From Pseudomonas sp. ADAK18 (GTDB taxonomy: Bacteria > Pseudomonadota > Gammaproteobacteria > Pseudomonadales > Pseudomonadaceae), in contig NZ_CP052859.1 in NCBI RefSeq assembly GCF_012935695.1, positions 2,769,001 through 2,833,000 on the forward strand: a stretch of 64,000 nucleotides of DNA, read 5' to 3'. Below, one piece after another: positions 56,542 to 64,000 of this stretch. Every line of letters starts with the position of its first letter. Within the stretch, counting starts at the first letter, position 1. A program made the translations under genes and the position numbers. The notes beneath the pieces are model-generated. The model was not told the origin of the DNA and ran no database searches. It saw only the letters and a list, made by a program, of their open reading frames with translations.

Positions 56542-58866
56542 TCAAGCGCCGATGGCTTGAATCAGGTTGCTCACCTGCGCCGGCTCAAGCCGAATCGAGA
56601 TGAACTTCGAGGTGGGCGTAAAGGTACGGTCGCCGTAGCTGCCCAGCGGTACCAGCGGGTTGGTTTCCGGGTAATAGGCGGCGGCCTGCCCGGTGGGGAT
56701 GTCATAGGCAATCAGGGTAAAACCCGTCACGCGACGTTCACGACCGTCCCCCCACAACGAGACCATGTCGACCTTTTGCCCAGGCTCGTAGCCCAACCGA
56801 CGGATGTCCTGTTCGTTGACGAACAGTACTTCGCGCATGCCGTACACCCCGCGATAGCGGTCATCCAGGCCATACAGGGTGGTGTTGTACTGATCGTGGG
56901 AACGCAGGGTTTGCAAGATCAGGTCCGGCTTCACATCCAGGTTGCGTACGCCTTCAGGAATCAGATGCTCCGGCAGCTCGCTGGGCACAAACATCGCCTT
57001 GCCGGTGGCGGTGTGCCAAATGCGCTCGGCCGCCGCGTTGCCCAGGTGAAAGCCGCCAGGGTGCAACAGCTTGGTGTTGAAATCTTCGAACCCGGGAATG
57101 GTGTCGGCGATCAGGTCACGGATGCGGCCATAGTCGGCGACGGTCCAGAGCCAGTCGATGGGGTGCTTGCCCAGGGTGGCGTTGGCAATCCCGGCAATGA
57201 TCGCGGGCTCCGAACGCATCAGCGCGGATTTGGGTTTCAGTTGGCCGTGGGAGATATGCACCATGCTGAAGGTGTCTTCCACCGTCACGCCTTGTGGGCC
57301 TTCCTGCTGCATGTCGATATCGGTGCGGCCCAGACACGGCAGGATCAGCGCGTCCCGACCGGTGACCAGATGGCTACGATTGAGCTTGGTGGCAATGTGC
57401 ACGGTCAGCTCGCACTTGCGCAGTGCCTCATGGGTACGCGGGCTGTCGGGTGTGGCTTGGGCGAAGTTGCCCCCCAGGCCGATAAAGACCTTCGAGCGCC
57501 CTTCTTCCATCGCCTCGATCGCCAGAATGGTGTTGTGCCCGTGCTTGCGTGGCACCTTGAAGTCAAAGCGCGCTTCCAGTGCGTCAATGAACTCGGGCGG
57601 CGCCAGTTCGTTGATGCCCATGGTGCGGTCGCCCTGCACGTTGCTGTGGCCACGTACCGGCGACAGGCCGGCGCCCGGGCGGCCGATATTGCCGCGCAAC
57701 AGCTGCACGTTGATGATTTCCTGCACGGTCAGCACCGAGTGTGTGTGCTGGGTCACGCCCATGGCCCAGCACATGATCACGCGCTTGGCCTTGCGGTACA
57801 TGCGCGCGGCCAACTCGATGTCTTCCAGGCTCAGGCCGGACTGCTCAACGATGTGCTCCCACGACGTGGCGTCGAGTTCGGCCAGGTAGGTATCCAGGCC
57901 CGAGGTATGTTCGGCGATGAACTCGCGGTCGAAGACCGCCTCGCCGCCAGTGGCCAGGGCTTCGCGCTCCCACTGCAGGAGGAATTTGGCGATACCGCGC
58001 ATCGCCGCCATGTCGCCGCCAAGGGCCGGGCAGAAGTACGCTGACGAAGTCGGCTCGGAGCCGTTAGTGAGCATTTCCAACGGATGCTGCGGGTGCTGGA
58101 AGCGTTCCAGGCCACGCTCCTTGAGGGGGTTGAAACACACCACCTGAGCGCCGCGTTTCACCGCTTCACGCAAGGGTTCAAGCATGCGCGGGTGGTTGGT
58201 GCCAGGGTTCTGGCCAATCACGAAAATGGCGTCGGCGTGTTCCAGGTCATCAAAGGTTACCGTGCCCTTGCCCACACCAACGCTGTCACCCATGCCCAGG
58301 CCGCTGGCTTCGTGGCACATGTTCGAGCAGTCGGGGAAATTATTGGTGCCGTAGGCGCGAACGAACAGCTGATAGAGGTAAGCCGCCTCGTTGCTGGCCC
58401 GGCCGGAGGTGTAGAACTCCGCCTGGTCAGGCGATTCCAGGTCCTTGAGGTGCTGGGCGATCAAGGCAAACGCTTCGTCCCAGCTGGTTTCAACGTAACG
58501 ATCAACCAGCACGTCATAACGCATGGGGTGCGTCAGCCGGCCTTGGTATTCGAGCCAATAGTCACTTTGTGCGGCCAACGACGAGACGGTGTACTTACTG
58601 AAAAATGCAGGGTTGACCAGGCGGCCGGTGGCCTCCCAGTTGACCGCCTTGGCGCCGTTCTCGCAGAACTTGACCAAGCCGTCTTCCGGCGACTCTCCCC
58701 ACGCGCAGCCCGGGCAGTCGAAGCCGCCGTTCTGGTTGGTCTTGAGCATCGCCCGAATGTTCTTGAACGCGTTTTCGCTGCCCAACCAGTACTTGGTCAC
58801 GGCCATCAGCGCACCCCAACCGGCGGCGGCCCCTTTATACGGTTTATAACGCTCAACTTCACTCAT
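56542..58866 (-). CDS. FdhF/YdeP family molybdopterin oxidoreductase
   Basis: Cytosolic molybdopterin enzyme of 774 residues, length typical for YdeP-type proteins. N-terminal NGGFDCPGCAWGESPEDGLV contains the cysteines CPGC. In true formate dehydrogenases a selenocysteine or cysteine binds molybdenum and four cysteines bind an Fe-S cluster; here the cluster motif is incomplete, as in YdeP. Other markers: VGKGTVTFDDLEHADAIFVI, GQNPGTNHPRMLEPLREAVK and IGRPGAGLSPVRGHSNVQGD. YdeP is linked to acid resistance in E. coli; formate oxidation is unproven. The gene is next to Mo-cofactor genes. ATG 58866 precedes MSEVERYKPYKG. Confidence 0.88.
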   Translation of the reverse strand: MSEVERYKPYKGAAAGWGALMAVTKYWLGSENAFKNIRAMLKTNQNGGFDCPGCAWGESPEDGLVKFCENGAKAVNWEATGRLVNPAFFSKYTVSSLAAQSDYWLEYQGRLTHPMRYDVLVDRYVETSWDEAFALIAQHLKDLESPDQAEFYTSGRASNEAAYLYQLFVRAYGTNNFPDCSNMCHEASGLGMGDSVGVGKGTVTFDDLEHADAIFVIGQNPGTNHPRMLEPLREAVKRGAQVVCFNPLKERGLERFQHPQHPLEMLTNGSEPTSSAYFCPALGGDMAAMRGIAKFLLQWEREALATGGEAVFDREFIAEHTSGLDTYLAELDATSWEHIVEQSGLSLEDIELAARMYRKAKRVIMCWAMGVTQHTHSVLTVQEIINVQLLRGNIGRPGAGLSPVRGHSNVQGDRTMGINELAPPEFIDALEARFDFKVPRKHGHNTILAIEAMEEGRSKVFIGLGGNFAQATPDSPRTHEALRKCELTVHIATKLNRSHLVTGRDALILPCLGRTDIDMQQEGPQGVTVEDTFSMVHISHGQLKPKSALMRSEPAIIAGIANATLGKHPIDWLWTVADYGRIRDLIADTIPGFEDFNTKLLHPGGFHLGNAAAERIWHTATGKAMFVPSELPEHLIPEGVRNLDVKPDLILQTLRSHDQYNTTLYGLDDRYRGVYGMREVLFVNEQDIRRLGYEPGQKVDMVSLWGDGRERRVTGFTLIAYDIPTGQAAAYYPETNPLVPLGSYGDRTFTPTSKFISIRLEPAQVSNLIQAIGA

Positions 58867-59307
58867 GATAATTCTCCAGGACGTCACACGTAGGCGGCTG
58901 CCTCATTTGAAAGCCTTGTTGGTAGCTATTCTTAGCTACGTACAAAATGTGACTTGGGTCCATCCAGCTTAGATTATTTACACAGTGTCAAAGCACCGTT
59001 CAGCCGGCCAAAACCAGAACCACGAATCAAGCCTATTGTGTGTTCGCCCTGAGTGTCTAATCACAAATAACGACCAAATCATCGATCTCATCTATCAAGA
59101 TTTATTTTCTTATAAATCAATACTTTAAATATCTAAAACAACAACTTTAAGGCGTGATAGAGCGCATTGATCAACCGGTTGTTAATAGCGATTAGACGAC
59201 AACTTCAAATGACTTTAACCTCGATTTAACAAGGCCCTTTATAGACTGGCGGCCTTACAAAAACTGGCGCCAGGATTGATGCACCTGGACCGCTGGCGGA
59301 GGTGGTG
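58867..59307. other. AT-rich divergent promoter region between fdhF-like gene and moaA
   Basis: About 440 bases without a gene, markedly AT-rich around 59080-59160. It holds the palindrome at 58922-58939 and a symmetric CAACCGGTTG at 59172-59181. No good Fnr site and no convincing molybdenum-cofactor riboswitch fold was recognised by eye. Confidence 0.6.
58922..58939. promoter_or_regulatory. Palindrome upstream of the fdhF-like gene
   Basis: GTAGCTA, TTCT, TAGCTAC: perfect 7-bp arms 56-73 bases before the ATG at 58866. Candidate operator for the molybdoenzyme gene. Confidence 0.5.
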
Positions 59308-60306
59308 ATGTCAGATCGAATCTTGATGGATAGTTTTTCTCGACGGGTCGACTATCTCAGAATGTCGGTGACCGACCGCTGTGATTTCCGCTGTGTCTAT
59401 TGCATGGCCGAGGACATGCAGTTCTTGCCGCGCCAACAGATCCTGTCCCTGGAAGAACTCTATCTGGTGGCGGAACGTTTTGTGGCCCTGGGTACCCGAA
59501 AAATCCGCCTGACCGGGGGTGAGCCGTTGATTCGCCCGGGCGTGGTTGAACTGTGCCAGCGCATCGCGGCGCTGCCGGGGCTGCGGGAACTGTGCATGAC
59601 CACCAACGGCTCGCAATTGGGCAAGTTGGCGTCGCCGCTGTTCGACGCAGGCCTCAAGCGTCTGAACATCAGCCTGGACAGCCTGGACCCCGAGCGGTTT
59701 CGCCAACTGACCCGTACCGGGGACCTGGCGCAGGTCATCAAGGGTATCGATGCCGCGAACGCGGCCGGCTTTGAACACACCAAGCTCAACTGCGTGGTCA
59801 TGAAAGGCCGCAACGATCACGAAATCAACGACCTGGTCGAGTTTGCGATTGATCGTGGGCTGGACATCTCGTTCATCGAAGAAATGCCCTTGGGCGTGAT
59901 CAGCGAACACAGCCGCGCCGACGCCTTTTTCTCCAGCGCCCAGGTGCGCGAGCGGATTGCCGAACGCTACACCCTCATCGACTCCGCAGAGTCCACCCAA
60001 GGCCCATCGCGCTATTGGCGCCTGGTGGAGGCGCCGCATATTCGCCTGGGGTTCATCTCACCCCATAGCCACAACTTCTGTGCGACCTGCAACCGGGTGC
60101 GCCTGACCGTCGAAGGCCGGCTCCTGCTGTGCCTGGGCAATGAACACGGCGTGGACCTCAAGGAAGTGCTGCGTCGCTATCCGGGCGAGCCCCAACGCCT
60201 GGAACAGGCGATCGTCGAGGCCATGAAGATCAAGCCGTACCGGCACAATTTTGAACTCAATGACGATGTGCAAATTGTCCGTTTCATGAACATGACCGGC
60301 GGCTAG
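59308..60306 (+). CDS. moaA: GTP 3',8-cyclase MoaA
   Basis: Radical-SAM enzyme of 332 residues catalysing the first step of molybdenum cofactor synthesis (GTP to 3',8-cyclo-GTP). N-terminal 4Fe-4S motif [14 protein letters not shown] (CxxxCxxC), the [11 protein letters not shown] motif, C-terminal second cluster motif [19 protein letters not shown], and a terminal Gly-Gly (MNMTGG), needed for MoaA activity in other species. ATG 59308 has GGAGG 5 bases upstream. It is divergent from the molybdoenzyme gene, which needs the product. Confidence 0.93.
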   Translation: MSDRILMDSFSRRVDYLRMSVTDRCDFRCVYCMAEDMQFLPRQQILSLEELYLVAERFVALGTRKIRLTGGEPLIRPGVVELCQRIAALPGLRELCMTTNGSQLGKLASPLFDAGLKRLNISLDSLDPERFRQLTRTGDLAQVIKGIDAANAAGFEHTKLNCVVMKGRNDHEINDLVEFAIDRGLDISFIEEMPLGVISEHSRADAFFSSAQVRERIAERYTLIDSAESTQGPSRYWRLVEAPHIRLGFISPHSHNFCATCNRVRLTVEGRLLLCLGNEHGVDLKEVLRRYPGEPQRLEQAIVEAMKIKPYRHNFELNDDVQIVRFMNMTGG

Positions 60307-60351
60307 CGGGGCTTGGGATAACGCCAATCAGCTAAGGGCAAACACTGTACT

Positions 60352-60443
60352 TGTGGCGAGCGGGCTTGCCCACGTTGGACTGCGTAGCAGTCCCTTTTTC
60401 AGCGCCGCCTCGCGACCCAACGCGGCAAGCCCGCTCGCCACAG
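60352..60443. repeat. REP doublet, class A variant
   Basis: Inverted REP pair with TGTGGCGAGCGGGCTTGCC on the left (60352-60370) and the complementary GGCAAGCCCGCTCGCCACA on the right (60425-60443), spacing shorter than in the 701 and 11315 elements. Between convergent moaA and moeA. Confidence 0.85.
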
Positions 60444-60493
60444 GTTATTTATTGCCCGTTCTATCGCGTTGGGTATCTTCAGCGAGATGCCCT

Positions 60494-61699
60494 TTAAAAC
60501 AAACCGCAGAACGGAATAAATCGCGCCATGTCTCCGGCCTTCAACGTGCCACCCTCCGGAATCTCCACCAACCCATCCGCCCAGGATGCGCTCAACAAAA
60601 TCCCCGAACTCTGGTTGCTATAGGGCACGGCACGGCGGTCCTCCAGCTTGGCCCTGAGGTATTCCCGACGGCCTCCGGCCTTGTGCCAGTCAAAACCGAC
60701 ACTGACCGGGAAGCTCAAGGGCGTGACGTCTTCGACCCCCTGGATACGCAACAAATAAGCCCGGGCCAACAGCCCGAAGGTCACCAGCGCCGACATCGGA
60801 TTACCCGGCAGACCGATCACCGGCACGCTGCCAAAGTAGCCCACGGTCAGCGGTTTGCCGGGCTTTATCGCAAGTTTCCAGAACAACGGCTTGCCACACT
60901 CACGCAGCACCTGCCCGAGGCAATCGGCATCACCTGCCGACACGCCGCCCGTGGTAAGGATCAAGTCCGTCGAGTACTGCAACTGCTCAAGTTTGAGGCG
61001 TGTCTGCTGTGGCTGATCAGGGAGCACCCCGCCGTCAATGACGTCGCAGCCCAATGCGCTCAACCAATGGCTGAGCAACGTCCGATTGCTGTTGTAGATA
61101 CAGCCGGGCTTCAACGGCGTGCCCGGCTCAGCCAATTCATCACCAGTGGAAAGCAACGCAACCCGTGGCCGGCGTACCACATGCACATGGGTGCAGCCCT
61201 GCCCGGCGGCGATGGCCAGTTCGAATGGGCCCAAGCGCTTGCCAGCCTGAAGCAAAACCTGCCCGACACGGTTTTCCTGGCCCTGGGGCCGGATATTATG
61301 ACCTGCCACCAGCGGCTTTTTGAACGCAATGCGGCCGTCGTCCAGCACCTCGACGTTCTCCTGCATCTCGACACTGTTGGCGCCTTCAGGGACCGGCGCA
61401 CCGGTAAAGATCCGGGCACAGGTCCCCGGCAGCAGCGCTTGCGGGGCAACACCGGCGTAAATCCGTTGCGACACGGCCAGTGGCTGCCCGTCCCAGCCCT
61501 CCACGTTCAAGGCGTAACCGTCCATGGCGCTGTTGGGCCACGGCGGCAGGTCCAGGGTGGCGACCAGGTCACTGGCCAACACCCGCTGCCGAGCGTCCGC
61601 CAACAGCACAGGCTCGCTGTCATCAAGACGTTGGACCGCGGCCATTTCCAGCAAACTGGCGATAGCCTCTTCCACCGGCATCAGCGGTGACACATTCAT
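60494..61699 (-). CDS. moeA: Molybdopterin molybdenumtransferase MoeA
   Basis: Cytosolic enzyme of 401 residues that inserts molybdate into adenylylated molybdopterin. Family markers: LPPWPNSAMDGYAL, ARIFTGAPVPEGANSVEMQE, VALLSTGDELAEPGTPLKPG, DLILTTGGVSAGDADCLGQV and VIGLPGNPMSALVTFGL. ATG 61699 overlaps the stop of moaB (ATGA), so moaB and moeA are coupled. It is convergent with moaA across a REP doublet. Confidence 0.94.
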   Translation of the reverse strand: MNVSPLMPVEEAIASLLEMAAVQRLDDSEPVLLADARQRVLASDLVATLDLPPWPNSAMDGYALNVEGWDGQPLAVSQRIYAGVAPQALLPGTCARIFTGAPVPEGANSVEMQENVEVLDDGRIAFKKPLVAGHNIRPQGQENRVGQVLLQAGKRLGPFELAIAAGQGCTHVHVVRRPRVALLSTGDELAEPGTPLKPGCIYNSNRTLLSHWLSALGCDVIDGGVLPDQPQQTRLKLEQLQYSTDLILTTGGVSAGDADCLGQVLRECGKPLFWKLAIKPGKPLTVGYFGSVPVIGLPGNPMSALVTFGLLARAYLLRIQGVEDVTPLSFPVSVGFDWHKAGGRREYLRAKLEDRRAVPYSNQSSGILLSASWADGLVEIPEGGTLKAGDMARFIPFCGLF

Positions 61700-62235
61700 C
61701 CCCGTGACTCGCAGGCTTTTACGGACTTGAGATGCGGGACGAAATTGCAGGGCCGGTGGCGCGCGTCCAATTGCTCGGCCAGGATCCCTTCCCACGCAGT
61801 ACGACAGGCGCCCGTCGAGCCCGGCAAGCAGCACACCAGTGTGCCGTTGGCCAACCCGGCCAGTGCCCGACTCTGTACGGTGGAGGTGCCGATATCGAGG
61901 ATGGAGATGGCCCGGAACAATTCGCCAAAACCGTCAATCTGCTTGTCCAGCAAACAGCTCACGGCCTCCGGCGTGCTGTCACGCCCGGTAAACCCGGTGC
62001 CGCCAGTAATCAGCACCACCTGGATCTCATCCTCGGCAATCCAGTGGGCTACCTGGGCGCGGATTTTATACAGGTCATCCTTGAGCAGGTTGCGCGCACC
62101 CAGTGTGTGCCCGGCCTCCAGCAAGCGACTGACCAGCAACTGTCCGGAGGTGTCATCGGCATAGGCGCGGGTATCACTGACGGTCAGCACGGCAATATTC
62201 AACGGGACAAACGGCGTATCCGACTTCACGCTCAT
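61696..62235 (-). CDS. moaB: Molybdenum cofactor biosynthesis protein MoaB
   Basis: Protein of 179 residues of the MogA/MoaB family, which adenylylates molybdopterin before metal insertion. Markers: LNIAVLTVSDTRAYADDTSG, VVLITGGTGFTGRDSTPEAV and GTLVCCLPGSTGACRTAWEG. ATG 62235 begins the family domain and has GGAGAGTGTC upstream. First gene of the two-gene moaB-moeA unit, divergent from the LysR gene. Confidence 0.93.
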   Translation of the reverse strand: MSVKSDTPFVPLNIAVLTVSDTRAYADDTSGQLLVSRLLEAGHTLGARNLLKDDLYKIRAQVAHWIAEDEIQVVLITGGTGFTGRDSTPEAVSCLLDKQIDGFGELFRAISILDIGTSTVQSRALAGLANGTLVCCLPGSTGACRTAWEGILAEQLDARHRPCNFVPHLKSVKACESRG

Positions 62236-62474
62236 GACACTCTCCGGCAGGCAATAATAAAAGCAATGGCCAGAGGCTAAGGCGCTGAAAAGTGGCTGTC
62301 TAATCGTTCTGGCCAACCGGGTTATCGAGCGCGTCTATCGGTGCGTTTTCGTGCTGTCTGCGGTCATGATAGAGTCGGTCGATCAATCGTTAAGTCCTTG
62401 TGATTGGACGGGTGAGAGGAACAATGAGATCGTCTGCTCACCCTACTACCCGTGTTTTGTCAGCAGGTGCCTTT

Positions 62475-63374
62475 GTGGACATCAAGCAACTCAAATTCCT
62501 GATCGCCCTGGAACAGACCCGTCACTTCGGACAGGCCGCTGCGCGCTGCCATATCACCCAGCCGACCCTGTCCATGCGTTTGCGTAACCTGGAGGATGAG
62601 CTGGGCCTAGAACTGGTGACCCGTGGCCAGCGTTTCGAAGGTTTCACCCAGGCCGGCGAACGGGTCCTGGCATGGGCACGGACCCTACTGGCGGCCCATG
62701 ACGGGCTGTTCGCCGAAGCCGCCGCCTGCCGTGGACAACTGGTGGGTAACTTGCGCCTGGGCCTGGTGCCGTTGAGCGGCTTTAACCCGATCAACTATGT
62801 GCAGGGGCTTTCCCAGACGTTCCCGGAACTCAAGTTCAGCCTGTCGTCCATGAGTTCGGACCGGATCATCGAGGGCCTGGGCAACAATCAACTGGATCTG
62901 GGTATTTGCTACCTCGATCATGTCAGCTCCCATCTGCTGGATTTTTTCGAATTGGGGGAGACCCGTGTCGGTTTGCTGTACGACACGCGCCATTTCCAGT
63001 TCGAAGGCACCGAGATGAGCTGGGAGGACGCCGCCCAACTGCCATTGGGGATGATCAGCAATGGCATGCACTATCGTAAATCCATTGACCTGAGCTTTCG
63101 CAGCCGTGGGCTCGACCCGCAGCCCATCCTGGAGACCGACTCCACGCACCAGCTGTTCCAGGCGATTCATGAAGGCTTTTGCTGCTCCATCATGCCCCTG
63201 GACAGTGGCTGGGAAAAACCGATTGAGACCCTGGCCTTCATCAACCTCCCGGACGCCAGCGTGCTGGCGCCCCTGGGGCTGGTAATGCGCAAGACCGAAC
63301 CGCGCTCGGCCATCGCCGAGAAGTGTTTTGCCGAGGCGAAAAGACTGTTCGGCGCACCGCCAAAGACCTCCTAA
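62475..63374 (+). CDS. LysR family transcriptional regulator
   Basis: Regulator of about 299 residues. N-terminal helix-turn-helix: DIKQLKFLIALEQTRHFGQA and ARCHITQPTLSMRLRNLEDE. The effector domain includes NLRLGLVPLSGFNPINYVQG and CCSIMPLDSGWEKPIETLAF. The GTG at 62475 gives the standard LysR start; an ATG at 62424 with a GAGAGGA site would add 17 residues and is also possible. Divergent from moaB, so it may control the Mo-cofactor or molybdoenzyme genes. Its stop overlaps the stop of the peroxidase gene by three bases. Confidence 0.85.
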   Translation: MDIKQLKFLIALEQTRHFGQAAARCHITQPTLSMRLRNLEDELGLELVTRGQRFEGFTQAGERVLAWARTLLAAHDGLFAEAAACRGQLVGNLRLGLVPLSGFNPINYVQGLSQTFPELKFSLSSMSSDRIIEGLGNNQLDLGICYLDHVSSHLLDFFELGETRVGLLYDTRHFQFEGTEMSWEDAAQLPLGMISNGMHYRKSIDLSFRSRGLDPQPILETDSTHQLFQAIHEGFCCSIMPLDSGWEKPIETLAFINLPDASVLAPLGLVMRKTEPRSAIAEKCFAEAKRLFGAPPKTS

Positions 63375-64000
63375 GGCTTGCGGTCAGCCAACTCTTCCAG
63401 CAGATCGGCGGACGGCACGAAGAACAAGCCGCCGGTCACCGCCGTACTGAAGTCCAGCAGCCGGTCATAGTTACCGGCGGGCCGGCCGACAAACATGTTC
63501 TCAAGCATCAATTCCAGCGGCTCCGGCGAGCGCGCGTAGCCGATGAAGTACGTCCCGAATTCCCCGGCGCCTGGCCGGCCAAACGGCATGTTGTCCCGCA
63601 GGATTTTCACTTCCTCGCCGTCCTTGGTGATGGTGGTCAAGGCACTGTGGGAGTTGGCCGGTTTAACCTCATCGCCGAGTTCGATATCGGACAGTTTGGT
63701 ACGCCCGATCACTCGTTCCTGGGCCTCGGTGGACAATTCGTTCCAGGCCTTCATGTTGTGCAGGTACTTCTGCACCAGCACATAGCTGGCGCCACTGAAG
63801 GTTGGGTCTTCATCACCGACGATGGTGAAGCCGACGGCCTTGCGACCGGTCGGGTTCTCCGTGCCATCGACAAAACCAATGATGCTGCGCATATCGAAGT
63901 TACGGAAACCCTGCACCTCATCGACGACGGTCACGGCATCGCCGAGGGCCGACATGATTTGCGTCGCCAGTTCAAAGCACAGGTCCATCTGATCGGCACG
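63371..64000 (-). CDS. Dyp-type heme peroxidase (N-terminus cut by window)
   Basis: C-terminal part (about 209 residues) of a dye-decolorising peroxidase; the frame is open to base 64000. The distal heme motif GFVDGTENPTGR with the catalytic aspartate (GxxDG) is present, as are KPANSHSALTTI and the PFGRPGAGEFGTYFIGYARS segment, followed by NMFVGRPAGNYDRLLDFSTA, typical of class B (YfeX-like) members. These use hydrogen peroxide to oxidise dyes or porphyrins. No signal peptide can be judged because the start is missing. Confidence 0.9.
   Translation of the reverse strand, partial: RADQMDLCFELATQIMSALGDAVTVVDEVQGFRNFDMRSIIGFVDGTENPTGRKAVGFTIVGDEDPTFSGASYVLVQKYLHNMKAWNELSTEAQERVIGRTKLSDIELGDEVKPANSHSALTTITKDGEEVKILRDNMPFGRPGAGEFGTYFIGYARSPEPLELMLENMFVGRPAGNYDRLLDFSTAVTGGLFFVPSADLLEELADRKP

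Noticed and set aside
56401..58044. Long plus-strand frame of 547 codons opposite the molybdoenzyme gene
   Set aside because: Composition is typical of an antisense shadow in high-GC DNA (rich in His, Gln, Arg), with no domain; the minus strand carries a clear enzyme.
59221..59307. Molybdenum-cofactor riboswitch before moaA
   Set aside because: No conserved motif or pairing pattern was recognisable by eye; a covariance-model search would decide.
1..64000. CRISPR arrays, tRNA or rRNA genes, prophage
   Set aside because: No regularly spaced repeats, cloverleaf-like sequences, rRNA stretches, integrase or phage structural genes were seen. Repeats present are REP-type or the isolated ones listed.

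Overview
The window is chromosomal DNA from a Pseudomonas of the P. fluorescens group. This is inferred from the high GC content and dense gene packing, two families of Pseudomonas-type REP palindromes, phosphatidylcholine synthase, an Hxc-type type II secretion locus with its own cell-surface-signalling regulators, and the general gene repertoire. No rRNA, tRNA, CRISPR array, prophage or intact insertion sequence was seen.

Layout. 1-9 kb: housekeeping and accessory genes (phosphatidylcholine synthase, TauE permease, methyltransferase, ClC channel, YecA-family protein, an AA10 polysaccharide monooxygenase without a signal peptide, a stand-alone EPSP synthase, a quinone-reductase/TetR pair). 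9-16 kb: acetyltransferase, LysR/P-loop pair, MFS exporter, CAP-domain protein, diguanylate cyclase, exported epoxide-hydrolase-like protein. 16.4-19 kb: an ECF sigma factor, a membrane protein and a periplasmic metal-sensor-like protein, surrounded by three small envelope proteins. All three small genes carry the same candidate promoter, which I read as the local sigma regulon. 19-24.4 kb: SUFU-domain protein, orphan HWE histidine kinase, ProP, small proteins. 24.4-26.7 kb: a type II asparaginase and an orphan small ORF in a gene-poor segment bounded by imperfect 32-bp direct repeats. 26.7-30.5 kb: MFS/LysR pair, GFA protein, secreted hydrolase.

30.6-43.7 kb: a complete T2SS core (GspF, E, D, M, L, K, G, I, C, H, J) followed by FecR-like anti-sigma, ECF sigma and an STN/TonB-like sensor protein. 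Order and architecture (lipoprotein secretin, sensor without beta-barrel) match the P. aeruginosa Hxc plus VreAIR (PUMA3) locus as I remember it. No obvious secreted phosphatase cargo lies next to it.

44.3-54.4 kb: a rhizopine/inositol-type catabolic cluster in two divergent halves: desaturase-like oxygenase, Rieske ferredoxin, ferredoxin reductase and a TIM-barrel protein on one side, and MocA-type dehydrogenase, a second TIM-barrel isomerase and a sugar-binding protein on the other. A LacI regulator with a clear operator and a sigma54 activator with twin palindromes and a textbook -24/-12 promoter control them. No ABC permease or ATPase is present.

54.4-64 kb: GNAT, UppP, small protein, FdhF/YdeP-type molybdoenzyme, the molybdenum cofactor genes moaA, moeA and moaB, a LysR regulator, and the C-terminal part of a Dyp-type peroxidase running off the right edge.
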